Shown: positions 1-8,690, counted from the first letter of the stretch. The stretch is DNA of 33,664 nt from Nocardioides sp. (GCF_025964975.1 NZ_JAOPXV010000023.1:1-33664), one strand, 5' to 3'. The notes: a model not told the origin generated them from the sequence alone. Numbers and translations: made by a program.

Positions 1-437
<437 letters not shown>

Positions 438-440
438 TCA

Positions 441-470
441 TGTTTAGCACTCGACCCCTGAGAGTGCAAA
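441..470 (-). promoter_or_regulatory. CIRCE operator (444-470) overlapping the groEL promoter
   Basis: TTAGCACTC at 444-452 and GAGTGCAAA at 462-470 are separated by exactly 9 nt. This matches the HrcA operator consensus TTAGCACTC-N9-GAGTGCTAA with one mismatch. Read towards groEL, the same bases supply a -35 TTGCAC (469-464), a 17-nt spacer and a -10-like TAAACA (446-441), so bound HrcA would cover the promoter. Confidence 0.9.
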
Positions 471-505
471 CGCTCAAGAGACTCAGACACCTCCGCCCCG
501 GCCGT

Positions 506-540
506 CCGGCGCAGGGAGGGCACGAGCCAGTGCGCGCCGG
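506..540 (-). terminator. Possible hairpin after the tadG-like gene
   Basis: CCGGCGC (506-512) and GCGCCGG (534-540) form a perfect 7-bp stem with a 21-nt loop just past the stop codon of the tadG-like gene. There is no T-tract, so it is only a candidate for ending tadG transcription ahead of groEL. Confidence 0.3.
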
Positions 541-546
541 CCGGAC

Positions 547-2340
547 CTACTCGATGAGCCGGATCGGCTCGCCCTCGACGCGGGCGGTCCAAGTGGTCGC
601 GTCGGTGACCGTGCTTCCAGGGAAGCTCACCTGAGCCCGCCACCAGCATCCACCCGTGCTGGTGCTCTGGCACGAGTACGTGCTTGGGATGGGCACTCGG
701 AGGATCTGCAGCTTGCCGTTGTAGCTCGCGGACGTGATGCCGGAGATCGTGCAGTTCGACAGGGTCCCGTTGGTCACGCCGGTGCCGACGCAATTGGAGA
801 CGGAGGTGAGGTTGCTGTCAGCCGGAGGCACCAGGCGCACCGAACCACCGCTGCCGCCCGTGGCCTCACCGACGTCGAAGAAGCTCACCACGAGCGTCTT
901 GTTCTGGGCTGCCGGCACCACGCGCACCAAGTTGAAGGTGGTCGTCGCCGAGTCCGCGTTGGCGTAGATGCGCATCCGCTCGTACGAGGCCACCGACACT
1001 GCCCCGGCCGGGGCGTTCGAGATCGCACGAATGCCGAACATGTTGTTGCCATTGCCCTTGACGCTGGTGTCGTCCCCGGCCTGGTTGACGACCGCGTTGT
1101 TGCCTGCGTAAGCGCCCGTCGAGTCCAGCGTGGCTCCACTTGGGATGGCCACGTTGTTGCGCACCTGGATGTACCAGTCACCCGCGCGGTTCGGGACGAA
1201 GTCGCACATGGTGACCCACTGGTGGAAGACGCGCGCGACGTCGACCTTGTAGTTGCCGCCGCTCGGGTCGTAGAGGTAGTTGAGGTTGGGGTTGCTGTAG
1301 CCCGGGTACTGCTTGGTGCACTGTGCCGGCAGGTAAGCCGGTGCGGCGAAGGGGTTCAGCGTGTCGACCGGCTCGCGCAGCGCGAACGAGGTGACGGTCG
1401 GGACTTCCGCAGCAGGTGAACCGCTACCGAAGCGCCTGCCGGCGTTGTCGGAGTCACCGGAGCAGAATGAGTTGGCGGCGTTCTTGTATCGCTCATTGGC
1501 GTCCGTGGTGCCGAACGGGAACCGGTAGTTCTGCGAGGAGCTGAAGGTCCCGACCGGGCCACCGTTGCACGAACCGCCCCCCGAGTCGACGTAGGCCGGG
1601 TCGTAGATCTGCAGCTTGATGTTCTGACCAACCGCGGCCGGTGCGACGCGAACCATGTAGATGAAGCCCCGTGGGTCGTACTCGATGTTGGCGGCACCGG
1701 TGCCGTTGCCCGAGCAGCCGTCCTCGCCGCCGCCACACTTGCGGGTCTCGAACTGGGAACCCTGGTCCTTGTACGTCTCCGGTCCGGCGATCGAGCCCCA
1801 GAACTGGGGGTTGGTCGAGCAGACAGCGTAGGGAGGCGTTTTCAAGGCGCTGACCTGGGGTCCGAGGGCGGCGCTCCCGGCCGGCTCGTTGCCGAACGTG
1901 TTGCACGGACTTCCCATCGGCGCAGGACCGTTGAAGTCCGCGACGGCCGAGCGGGTCAGGGTGCTCGTGTTCACCCCGAACGAACTGGCAAAGAAGTTCT
2001 CCACCGTACGGCTGATCGTGACTTTGAGCTGGGTTGGCTTCTCGCCCGGTCCGACCACCACGGTCGTGCCGGAACCGGCGGTGTAGCCGTTGATCGACGC
2101 GTACTCCGTCGCCCGGGCCGACGCTGCCGCGAAGTCCTCAGGCATGTAAGTCACCCCGGCCGTAGCAGCAGCGTCTGCGGCGGCTTGGAGCCGCTGGGCC
2201 TCGACCCACCAGCGCGCCGTGTCCACGCCGAGGGCGCACAGCGGGAGAGCGAGGAACGCGAACATCAGTGCGCCGATCACCATGGCCGCACCCCGTTCTC
2301 CGCGATCGCGGCGACGATGCGAAGCGGTTCTAGTGCTCAT
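547..2340 (-). CDS. TadG-like Flp-pilus-associated protein, cysteine-rich
   Basis: 597 aa. The N-terminus has a basic stretch, then ERGAAMVIGALMFAF and a hydrophobic helix (about residues 16-38), followed by DTARWWVEAQRLQAAADAAA. This is the signature of the Tad domain of TadG-related pseudopilin-like proteins, which are membrane anchored and exposed outside the cell. The long C-terminal part (about 130-597) is Ser/Thr/Gly/Asn-rich and holds 12 cysteines, suggesting disulfides in a secreted domain. I do not recognise that domain. The ATG at 2340 is chosen because the Tad helix follows it directly; it lies 11 bp after the stop of the tadE-like gene, so the two are one operon. Tad secretion ATPase and prepilin peptidase genes are not in the window, so the pair is an orphan here. 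Confidence 0.8.
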   Translation of the reverse strand: MSTRTASHRRRDRGERGAAMVIGALMFAFLALPLCALGVDTARWWVEAQRLQAAADAAATAGVTYMPEDFAAASARATEYASINGYTAGSGTTVVVGPGEKPTQLKVTISRTVENFFASSFGVNTSTLTRSAVADFNGPAPMGSPCNTFGNEPAGSAALGPQVSALKTPPYAVCSTNPQFWGSIAGPETYKDQGSQFETRKCGGGEDGCSGNGTGAANIEYDPRGFIYMVRVAPAAVGQNIKLQIYDPAYVDSGGGSCNGGPVGTFSSSQNYRFPFGTTDANERYKNAANSFCSGDSDNAGRRFGSGSPAAEVPTVTSFALREPVDTLNPFAAPAYLPAQCTKQYPGYSNPNLNYLYDPSGGNYKVDVARVFHQWVTMCDFVPNRAGDWYIQVRNNVAIPSGATLDSTGAYAGNNAVVNQAGDDTSVKGNGNNMFGIRAISNAPAGAVSVASYERMRIYANADSATTTFNLVRVVPAAQNKTLVVSFFDVGEATGGSGGSVRLVPPADSNLTSVSNCVGTGVTNGTLSNCTISGITSASYNGKLQILRVPIPSTYSCQSTSTGGCWWRAQVSFPGSTVTDATTWTARVEGEPIRLIE

Positions 2341-2351
2341 GTCTGTGCCCT

Positions 2352-2993
2352 TCACTGGTGCGCGTTGAACGTGCCGGGCTTGCACCGGTCTTGCTCGAGC
2401 GGCTCGAACTGCATGAGCGTGCGCTCTTGGATGATCTTGCTCGCCCCGAAGAAGCCCGAGACCATGCCGTGGGTCACCTGCATCCCCACTCCGACACTGT
2501 CCCTCCCAGGATCGTTGAGGCAGGCGTTGACGGACGCCGATGCCCAGCTGCCACTGGCATAGCGGAACTTCGAGAGGCCCGCGTCCCAGATGTACTTCAC
2601 GCAGTTGCTGCCACATGTCAGCGTTGACTGACCCAGCGGGAAGCCGTTGGCCCCCGGCTCGTAGACGAGGATGAAGTTGATGTCGTTCGTGTCGAGCGCT
2701 GTCGCGGTGGTCTGGATGGAGTCAGCGGCCCCCTGGGCGAACGCCGGGACGCTCGCGGGCGAGCACGGCGGCGGGCTGGCGCTCGCGACGCAGGTGCCCG
2801 GGCCGCCGTCGGCGGCAGCCGACGCCGTGCGGGCGCCCGTGCGGACCGCACTGCTGACCGATACGTAGTCCTTCATCAGGAAGGCCGACTCCACGATCAT
2901 GAACATCAAGAGGATGAGCGGCATCGCGATGAGCGCAAACTCCACGGCTGCAGCACCGCGCTCGTCCTTGCGCGCGCGTCGTGAAAGTTGCAC
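2352..2993 (-). CDS. TadE-like pseudopilin
   Basis: 213 aa, GTG start at 2993 with the Shine-Dalgarno AGAGGA 6 nt upstream. The N-terminus has DERGAAAVEFALIAMPLILLM (the motif runs about residues 10-30), the classic TadE prepilin-like signal: a basic leader, Glu at the +5-type position and a hydrophobic helix. TadE-family minor pilins are processed by the TadV peptidase and help assemble Flp/Tad pili. The remainder is a small extracytoplasmic domain with six cysteines (including a CGSNC pair), which is unusually many. It is the first gene of a two-gene operon with the TadG-like gene downstream. Function in adhesion or surface structure is inferred from family. Confidence 0.85.
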   Translation of the reverse strand: MQLSRRARKDERGAAAVEFALIAMPLILLMFMIVESAFLMKDYVSVSSAVRTGARTASAAADGGPGTCVASASPPPCSPASVPAFAQGAADSIQTTATALDTNDINFILVYEPGANGFPLGQSTLTCGSNCVKYIWDAGLSKFRYASGSWASASVNACLNDPGRDSVGVGMQVTHGMVSGFFGASKIIQERTLMQFEPLEQDRCKPGTFNAHQ

Positions 2994-3127
2994 GAGGAGT
3001 CCTCTGATCAGTGGTCGGGCTGGCCGCCGGAGATGGCGAGCGTGCCCATTAACCCAAACTCCGAGGATAGGGGCAGGCGAATCGATGCGATCCCCCCGAA
3101 CGAGTCATTCGGCCTAGTCCATTCGTG

Positions 3128-3988
3128 CTAGGCGAGTCGGGCGGCCACCAGTTCTGCGAAGCGTTCGGCGTTGCTCGGCAGGACGTCGAGGTAGAGCCCT
3201 GGCTCGATGAGCTCGAGCTCGGAGACGACCCACTCGTCGGCGTACGAGAGGAGGTCGACCCGGACGTAGTCGAGCTCGCGCCCGAAGCGCTGTGTCAGCC
3301 AGTCGTTGGCGGTGAGGGCCACGGACGCGATCGAGGCGTCGATCGGCACCGGCCGCGAGGCTCCGCCGAACTCCTCGTGCACCCGCACCTCACCACCCGC
3401 TGGCAGCTTGCCGACCTGCGAGATCACCCGGCCGGCCAGCACGAAGACCGACACTTCACCACGCGTGCGCACCGACTCCACGAGTGGCTGCGCGATCCAG
3501 GGACCGCCGACCGGCTCGTACGTCGGGTGGCTCTGGATGGGCGTCCCCAGACGGGAGTCGAGGGGGTCGCTGACGACGATGAGACCGGCGCCACCGGCAC
3601 TGACCCGAGGCTTGACGACGGCCGTCCCGAACTCGGCGATGGCCGCGGCGAACTCGGGTGGCGTCGAGGCGAGTCGGGTCGGCACGACCGGCAACGGGTC
3701 GAGGTCGGTGAGGTAGGCCTTGTCGTGGTTCCACTCGAAGACGTCCGCGCCGTTGAGCAGCCGGGACTGGTCGAGCGACCGGGTCCACCGGAGGAACTCC
3801 TCGGCGCGGGTGGCGTAGTCCCAGGTCGCCCGGACCACTACGAGCGACGCTCCGGCCCAGTCGACGTCCGGGTCGTCCCACGGCACCCAGGCGAAGTCGA
3901 TGTCGCGGGCGGCCAGGGCCCCGTCGAGCGCCTCGAAGCCCGGCTCGCCGTCGGGCAGGTCGGCACAGGTCGCGAGCAGGACCGTCAC
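3128..3988 (-). CDS. ATP-grasp domain protein (glutathione-synthetase/RimK-like fold)
   Basis: 286 aa. The layout is an N-terminal pre-ATP-grasp part (VLLATCADLPDGEPGFEAL, then WVPWDDPDVDW and LVVVRATWDY), followed by an ATP-grasp core with FGTAVVKPRVSAGGAG (about residues 119-134), WIAQPLVES and GEVSVFVLAGRVISQV. VKP and the late ELELIEPGLYLD segment (about 254-265) hold the expected nucleotide- and Mg-binding positions. ATP-grasp enzymes join a carboxylate to an amine or thiol through an acyl phosphate; close relatives include DcsG-type cyclo-ligases. The substrate cannot be read from the sequence. Its ATG overlaps the stop of the upstream methyltransferase by 4 bp, so the two proteins are made together. 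Confidence 0.82.
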   Translation of the reverse strand: MTVLLATCADLPDGEPGFEALDGALAARDIDFAWVPWDDPDVDWAGASLVVVRATWDYATRAEEFLRWTRSLDQSRLLNGADVFEWNHDKAYLTDLDPLPVVPTRLASTPPEFAAAIAEFGTAVVKPRVSAGGAGLIVVSDPLDSRLGTPIQSHPTYEPVGGPWIAQPLVESVRTRGEVSVFVLAGRVISQVGKLPAGGEVRVHEEFGGASRPVPIDASIASVALTANDWLTQRFGRELDYVRVDLLSYADEWVVSELELIEPGLYLDVLPSNAERFAELVAARLA

Positions 3989-4824
3989 CTGGCCTCCTCA
4001 TGATCCTCGTGGGCGGGGTCGTCGTTGCTGCCGTGGAAGGTGTGTGCGGCCGTGTCGCGGTTGCTGCCCTCGACGTTGTCACCCTTCTCGATGACCACGA
4101 GGTTGTGATAGCAGTGCACGGCCTTGACGTGCCGGTCGGTGAAGCTCGGCTCGTAGCCCTCGACGAGGAACTCCTCGAAGTTCAGGCCGTCGACCAGGTC
4201 CTTGACCAGGTCCATCGAGGTGCCGGGAGCCCTCGGGTCCACGGCTCCGCCCCACGCCGGCCAGTAGGAGGTCTGGATGTCCTCGATGCAGTAGATCGCG
4301 CCGTCGGGGAGCAGCGGGAAGAGGATGGCGAACGTGGCGCGGACGTGCTCGGGGATGTGGCTGCCGTCGTCGATCACCACGAGCGGCGCGCCCTGCTCCT
4401 CCACGATGCGCTGCAAGATGACCGGATCCGTCTGGTCGCCGAGGTAGGTCGTGATGTGCCCCCCGTCGAGGAACGACTTGTCCTCGATGTCGAGACCGAC
4501 GACGCGGGCGCGTGGGAAGAACCAGCGCCACATCCTCAGCGACGCGCCGCTCCGCCGCTTCCGGGAATAGCCACCGATGCCGATCTCGAGCAACGTGAAC
4601 TTGTCGCCACGCAGGTGCTGGAGGTGCCGCTCGTAGTGGGGGGTGTAGCGGTGCACGCCCCACTTGTCGGTGCCGAACTCGACCGCGAGCTCCGTCAGGT
4701 CGAGCGCCATCAGCCGCTCGCGTCGCTCGACCTTCTGAGCGGCGCCGGAGGCGGGGCGCGGCGCCGGGCGCAGCCGCTTCACGGCGCGGCGTCCGACGTG
4801 GACAACGGAGTCGCGGAGAGGCAC
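3985..4824 (-). CDS. SAM-dependent methyltransferase, MycE/macrocin-O-methyltransferase-like
   Basis: 279 aa, class I Rossmann methyltransferase. The motif FGTDKWGVHRYTPHYERHL (about residues 50-68) is typical of the MycE (mycinamicin sugar 2''-O-methyltransferase) group. It is followed by the SAM motif I LLEIGIGGYSRKRRSGASL, motif II VVGLDIEDKSF, and VVIDDGSHIPEHV, whose acidic residues and His bind the metal and act in catalysis in that family. Relatives methylate sugar hydroxyls, often on glycosides. The GTG at 4824 is chosen because a TAGGGT -10 box lies 7 nt upstream (leaderless); an internal ATG at 4710 is possible but would lose the basic N-terminal extension. First gene of a two-gene operon with the ATP-grasp protein. 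Substrate unknown. Confidence 0.85.
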   Translation of the reverse strand: MPLRDSVVHVGRRAVKRLRPAPRPASGAAQKVERRERLMALDLTELAVEFGTDKWGVHRYTPHYERHLQHLRGDKFTLLEIGIGGYSRKRRSGASLRMWRWFFPRARVVGLDIEDKSFLDGGHITTYLGDQTDPVILQRIVEEQGAPLVVIDDGSHIPEHVRATFAILFPLLPDGAIYCIEDIQTSYWPAWGGAVDPRAPGTSMDLVKDLVDGLNFEEFLVEGYEPSFTDRHVKAVHCYHNLVVIEKGDNVEGSNRDTAAHTFHGSNDDPAHEDHEEAR

Positions 4825-4831
4825 GATCGAG

Positions 4832-4837
4832 ACCCTA
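4832..4837 (-). promoter_or_regulatory. -10 box TAGGGT, leaderless methyltransferase promoter
   Basis: Reading on the minus strand, TAGGGT is followed by 7 nt and the GTG at 4824. This places the transcription start at or within a base of the start codon. No Shine-Dalgarno or clear -35 is seen. Confidence 0.5.
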
Positions 4838-4851
4838 GCCCCGGACGCGGA

Positions 4852-5457
4852 TCAGCCGAGCGCCAGGCTCAGCGCGATCAGCGTCATGACGACAGCGATG
4901 GACGCATCGAGAACCCGCCAGGCGATCGGCCTCGCGAAGACGGGGGCGAGCCTGCGTGCGCCGTACCCGAGGCCGAAGAACCAGCCCACGCTCGCCAGGA
5001 CGGCTCCCGCGGCAAAGACCCAGCGGCCGTCGTCGCCGTGCTGGTTGGCGATGGACCCGACGAGCAGGACCGTGTCGAGGTAGACGTGGGGGTTCAGGAA
5101 GGTCAGCGCCGCCGCAGTCGTGAGTGTCGCGGCCAGGGTGGTCCCGGTCCCGTCCTCCGCCGCGCGCAGGGCGTCGGGTCGGACCGCTCGCCGGAGGGCG
5201 ACGAGCGCATAGCCGAGGAGGAACACGACCCCGCCCCACTTGACGACGTCCAGCACGACCGGTGCGCGTTCGACGACCGTGCCGATGCCCAGCACTCCGG
5301 CGACGACCAGGAGAGCGTCGGAGACGGCGCACAGCCCGGCCACCGCCCCCACGTGCTCGCGGCGGATGCCCTGTCGGAGCACGAACGCGTTCTGCGCGCC
5401 GATGGCCACGATGAGAGAGAGGCCAGTGACGAGGCCGGCGAGAAGGGGGGTGAGCAC
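4852..5457 (-). CDS. lysE: LysE/ArgO-family basic amino acid exporter
   Basis: 201 aa, very hydrophobic, about six membrane helices. The N-terminal LSLIVAIGAQNAFVLRQGI (residues 13-31) is the family signature, and FLNPHVYLDTVLLVG (about 120-134) carries the second conserved Asn-Pro. LysE/ArgO proteins export L-lysine and L-arginine (and toxic analogues) from the cytoplasm. GTG start at 5457 with TAGCCT 6 nt upstream and no Shine-Dalgarno. It is divergent from a LysR-type regulator (69 bp apart), the standard lysE/lysG (argO/argP) arrangement, so induction by intracellular lysine/arginine through that regulator is expected. Confidence 0.93.
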   Translation of the reverse strand: MLTPLLAGLVTGLSLIVAIGAQNAFVLRQGIRREHVGAVAGLCAVSDALLVVAGVLGIGTVVERAPVVLDVVKWGGVVFLLGYALVALRRAVRPDALRAAEDGTGTTLAATLTTAAALTFLNPHVYLDTVLLVGSIANQHGDDGRWVFAAGAVLASVGWFFGLGYGARRLAPVFARPIAWRVLDASIAVVMTLIALSLALG

Positions 5458-5463
5458 CCCTTG

Positions 5464-5469
5464 AGGCTA
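5464..5469 (-). promoter_or_regulatory. -10 box TAGCCT for leaderless lysE
   Basis: On the minus strand TAGCCT is followed by 6 nt and the lysE GTG, so the mRNA probably begins at the start codon. It faces the lysG promoter across the shared 69-bp gap. Confidence 0.45.
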
Positions 5470-5514
5470 GAGCTCACCACTGATTGAATCCAGCGAAAGA
5501 AACTCCACATCCGT

Positions 5515-5520
5515 TAGCAT
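5515..5520 (+). promoter_or_regulatory. -10 box TAGCAT for leaderless lysG
   Basis: TAGCAT followed by 6 nt and the ATG at 5527. The AT-richer stretch at 5480-5514 between the two divergent promoters is the likely binding region for the LysR regulator. Confidence 0.45.
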
Positions 5521-5526
5521 CGCTTC

Positions 5527-6405
5527 ATGTACGACCGCGCCCAGCTGGCCGCCCTCGCAGCGGTGGTCACGGGGGGGTCCTTCGAGGCGGCCGCCCGCGA
5601 GCTCCATCTCACACCCTCCGCCGTCTCCCAGCGCGTGCGTGCGCTGGAGAACGCGGCCGGAGCAGTGCTGGTGCAAAGGACCCGCCCGTGCGCGGCGACC
5701 AGTGCCGGCGAGCACCTCGTCCGTCTCGCCCGCCAGGTGGCCGACCTGGAGGCCGACACCGATGCCGAGCTCCGTCACCACGACACCCGACCCACCCTGG
5801 CCATCGCTGCCAACGCCGACTCGGTCTCGACCTGGTTCGTCGCGGCCCTGCGAGCAGCCGGGGACGCCACAGGAGCGAGCTTCGACGTCCGGGTCGACGA
5901 CGAGAACCACACCGCCGCCCTCCTGCGGGCAGGGGCCGTCATGGGCGCCGTGACGACCGCCGGGGACGTGGTGCAGGGCTGTCGCGCCGTGTCGATCGGG
6001 TCGCTCAGATATCGGGCGGTGGCCGCCCCCGACCTCGGGATCACGGACATCGCCACCCTCGTGACCGCTCCCCGCGCGAAGTTCCACGCGACCGACGACC
6101 TGCCCGACCGGCTGGTCGCAAAGGCCACGCGACGGGCGCTCACCGGACAGGTCCACACCGTCACCGCCGGCGACGGCTACCTGGCAGCGATCCGAGCCGG
6201 ACTCGGGTGGGGCGCCGTGCCGGAGCTCCTCGCGGCCGAGCACCTGGCCAGCGGGTCGCTGGTCGAGGTCGCCGGCGGACGGCACCTCGACGTACCCCTG
6301 CACTGGCAGCACTGGCGCATCGCCTCCACCGCCCTCGTCGCCCTGTCCGACGCCGTGGTCACGACTGCTCGCACGCACCTCGTCCGGCCACGGCGGCGAA
6401 GCTGA
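5527..6405 (+). CDS. lysG: LysR-family regulator LysG/ArgP
   Basis: 292 aa LysR-type transcription factor. The N-terminal winged helix-turn-helix is plain: LAALAAVVTGGSFEAAAREL then LTPSAVSQRVRALE (about residues 5-43). The effector domain follows (about 90-285), including TLAIAANADSVSTWF, typical of the ArgP/LysG subgroup. It should sense lysine/arginine and activate the divergent exporter gene. The ATG at 5527 starts directly at the HTH, and a -10 box 6 nt upstream suggests a leaderless transcript. Length and context match the family; no defects are seen. Confidence 0.93.
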   Translation: MYDRAQLAALAAVVTGGSFEAAARELHLTPSAVSQRVRALENAAGAVLVQRTRPCAATSAGEHLVRLARQVADLEADTDAELRHHDTRPTLAIAANADSVSTWFVAALRAAGDATGASFDVRVDDENHTAALLRAGAVMGAVTTAGDVVQGCRAVSIGSLRYRAVAAPDLGITDIATLVTAPRAKFHATDDLPDRLVAKATRRALTGQVHTVTAGDGYLAAIRAGLGWGAVPELLAAEHLASGSLVEVAGGRHLDVPLHWQHWRIASTALVALSDAVVTTARTHLVRPRRRS

Positions 6406-6474
6406 CCCGAACGCGCTACTCGGGTGGGGGCGCGTACTCAGGCGGGAGGGGGCGCGAGGGGCCACCATGAGCCT

Positions 6475-7710
6475 ATGGACACCATGCAGACCAAGCAGCG
6501 CCAGCACCCCGTGAGCAGTGAGCACTACCGCTGGCTGCGTCGTGAGGTCGTCGAGTGGCAGACCGAGGGCCTCGTGGACGCAGACACTGCGCAGGCGATC
6601 ACCGGTCGCTATCTCGACGCGGGGACCTCCCACCGCCGCTTCTCGCTCGGCCGACTGCTGCTCTTCCTCGGTGGCGCCTTCGTGGGCGTCGGACTGATCT
6701 GGCTGGTGGCCGCGAACGTGGACGAGCTGCCGCCGATGCTGCGCTTCGTCGCCGTCGCGGCCATCTGGCTGGCGCTCATCGCGGCCGCCGAGCTGACCCC
6801 GGCCACGGGGTCGGTGCGGGGAGCGCTGCGGCTGATGGCATCGCTCGCCTTCGGAGCAGTGGTCTTCCAAGCAGCCCAGTCCTTGCAGGTCCCGGCCTAC
6901 TCCCCCGCACTGGTCGGCTTCTGGGCGGCCGGGGCGCTGGCGTACGCCTACGGCTTCCGAGCCCTCATGCCGCTCGTGGTCGGAGTCATCACCGGCGTCG
7001 GGTGGTGGGTCTCGCAACCGCTGTGGGACGACGGCACCGCCGCCGGGGCTGTCGTCGCCTTCGGTACGGCCGGGGTGGCGGCCATCTCGTTGGCCGTGGT
7101 CCACGATCGCGGGCTCACCCGCTTCGGACAGGTATGGCGATCGGTCGGTGCCTTGCTCGGCATGGTCACCCTGTTCGTCGCCGCCGTGCCCTCCACCACC
7201 ACCGACGACTTCGCCTGGAACGGCTGGCTGGTCGGCTCGCTCGTCGTGGCGGCCGCACTTGTCGCCGCGGCCCTGGTGATCGTGCGCGGCCGGGCCCGTC
7301 TGGAACCCCTGGTCGCCGTCGCCGCCCTGGCTGCGGCCGTCCTGATGGTGCTCTGGGACACCGGCACGGACACCTCGGACGTCAACGCTGCCGACTGGGC
7401 CCACGCCGCGGTCAGCGTCGTCGCCTTCGTCGCCCTGGCCGTCGCCCTTGTCGCGATCGGCACCCTGCGGGACAACCCGGTGCTTACCGTGATCGCCATG
7501 GTCGGCCTCGTGATCTTCACGACCTTCCAGAGCTTCGCGGTGTTCGCCGCCATCGTCGAGGGGGCCTGGCTGTTCCTCGTGCTCGGCCTCGTCTTCCTGG
7601 CAACCGGCTTCCTCTTCGACCGAGCCCGACGCGAGATCGTCGCCTCGCTCGAGGACGCCCGCGAGGGCGACACGCAGCAGGACACCCACCAGGAAGGAAC
7701 AGGACGATGA
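6475..7710 (+). CDS. DUF2157 membrane protein
   Basis: 411 aa from the ATG at 6475. A short soluble N-terminus (LRREVVEWQTEGLVDADTAQ, about residues 23-42) is the conserved DUF2157 opening, a helical segment before the membrane part. It is followed by a series of hydrophobic helices starting at LLLFLGGAFVGVGLIWLVAA. The role of DUF2157 proteins is unknown. They are repeatedly encoded next to GDYXXLXY proteins, as here, where the next gene overlaps by 4 bp (ATGA), so the two probably form one membrane complex. Start choice is uncertain: an in-frame ATG at 6484 is an alternative and there is no strong Shine-Dalgarno at the right distance. Confidence 0.82.
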   Translation: MDTMQTKQRQHPVSSEHYRWLRREVVEWQTEGLVDADTAQAITGRYLDAGTSHRRFSLGRLLLFLGGAFVGVGLIWLVAANVDELPPMLRFVAVAAIWLALIAAAELTPATGSVRGALRLMASLAFGAVVFQAAQSLQVPAYSPALVGFWAAGALAYAYGFRALMPLVVGVITGVGWWVSQPLWDDGTAAGAVVAFGTAGVAAISLAVVHDRGLTRFGQVWRSVGALLGMVTLFVAAVPSTTTDDFAWNGWLVGSLVVAAALVAAALVIVRGRARLEPLVAVAALAAAVLMVLWDTGTDTSDVNAADWAHAAVSVVAFVALAVALVAIGTLRDNPVLTVIAMVGLVIFTTFQSFAVFAAIVEGAWLFLVLGLVFLATGFLFDRARREIVASLEDAREGDTQQDTHQEGTGR

Positions 7711-8171
7711 AGAAGATCGTCACGCTCGCCGTCGTCGTCGCAGTCCAGGCCACCCTTGTCGGCGCCGCCGTCGCCCCCCAGCTGTCGGCCCGCGCCACCG
7801 GCGACACCTATGCCTTCAACGTCGCCCCGGTCGATCCGATCGACCCGTTTCGGGGCGCCTACGTCAGGTTGGGCTACCCGGACCTGCAGCGAGCCGAGAC
7901 TCTCTCCTACGGCGACGGGCCGGTCTACATCACGCTCGTCGAGGAGGACGGGGTCATGGTCGCCGACGACTACCAGCGCCAGCGCCCTTCCGGTGACCAG
8001 CCCTACCTGGCGTGCGAGGACGGCTGGCAGGTCCGGTGCGGGATCGAGAGCCTGTTCCTCTCCCAGGACGACGCAGCCGCCATGGATGAGGTGCTCGGCG
8101 ACGGAGCGATCGCCGAGGTGCGCGTCGACGGGCGGGGCCACGCCGCGCTCATCGACGTACGAGCCCCGTGA
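7707..8171 (+). CDS. GDYXXLXY-family membrane-anchored protein
   Basis: 154 aa. It begins MKKIVTLAVVVAVQATLVGA, an N-terminal membrane helix or signal anchor, followed by an exported domain. The family motif appears as GAYVRLGY (about residues 50-57) after VDPIDPFR, matching the G-D/A-Y-x-x-L-x-Y pattern. The ATG at 7707 overlaps the DUF2157 stop and has the Shine-Dalgarno AGGAAGGA about 10-15 nt upstream. One Cys pair (about residues 103 and 111) could form a disulfide outside the cell. Function is unknown; the pairing with DUF2157 is the main information. Confidence 0.8.
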   Translation: MKKIVTLAVVVAVQATLVGAAVAPQLSARATGDTYAFNVAPVDPIDPFRGAYVRLGYPDLQRAETLSYGDGPVYITLVEEDGVMVADDYQRQRPSGDQPYLACEDGWQVRCGIESLFLSQDDAAAMDEVLGDGAIAEVRVDGRGHAALIDVRAP

Positions 8172-8186
8172 CGCCCGCGCGAGCCG

Positions 8187-8636
8187 TCAGAGTCGACTGA
8201 GGCTGACGGAGTAGTAGGACTCCTCGTCGGCCGCGAGCTCCTCCGGGTCGATCGTGATCGACTTGGGCACGCCGCGCGGGGTGTAGGTCACCTCGACGTG
8301 GTCGGCGGTGGCGTGGGCTTCGCGAACCATCTCGAACAGCTGGTCCATGGAGTGGCCCTTGCGGTGGGCCAGACGCTTGTCGCCCTGGGTCACCTTGCGC
8401 ACCTCGCCGTCGCGGACCACGGTGCGGATGGCAGGGATGGTCGGACAGAAGCAGCTCAGCTTGACCGTGGTCGTGTAGTCGTCGATGCCCTTCGCCTCCC
8501 AGTCTTGCCAGGCGGCCACGAGCTCCGGGTCGTCGGTGGGTGCCGGCTCGAAGCCCTGGGCGTGCGCCGCCGCCGGCACGGAGGTCAGGGCGAGGGCGAG
8601 GAGCAGGGCACGGACCGTGGTCTTCATGGGAGTCAT
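8187..8636 (-). CDS. Secreted DUF6174-like protein
   Basis: 149 aa with a Sec-type signal peptide (MKTTVRALLLALALTSVPAA, cleaved near AHA-QG). The mature part has DDYTTTVKLSCFCP followed by VVRDGEVRKVTQGD and VEVTYTPRGVPKSITIDP, the pattern of DUF6174 proteins (a small beta-rich domain with a CxC motif and a calcium-lipoprotein-like 'YG.P..I.ID' ending). It is convergent with the GDYXXLXY gene, 15 bp apart. Two ATGs (8636 and 8627) are possible starts; both keep the signal peptide. Function unknown, extracytoplasmic location likely. Confidence 0.75.
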   Translation of the reverse strand: MTPMKTTVRALLLALALTSVPAAAHAQGFEPAPTDDPELVAAWQDWEAKGIDDYTTTVKLSCFCPTIPAIRTVVRDGEVRKVTQGDKRLAHRKGHSMDQLFEMVREAHATADHVEVTYTPRGVPKSITIDPEELAADEESYYSVSLSRL

Positions 8637-8690
8637 GGTCGCTTGGACGCGGCGCTCGGTCCAGCGGTTCCTGGGGCGTACGGCGACCTG

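Noticed and set aside
3096..3112. Hairpin CCGAA/TTCGG past the ATP-grasp gene as a terminator
   Set aside because: Only 5 bp with a 7-nt loop and no T-tract; too weak to call.
5467..7689. A 740-codon open frame on the minus strand opposite lysG and the DUF2157 gene
   Set aside because: Its translation is low-complexity, rich in Gly, Asp, His and Arg with no family motif, and it overlaps two well-supported genes. It is an antisense shadow caused by high GC at third codon positions.
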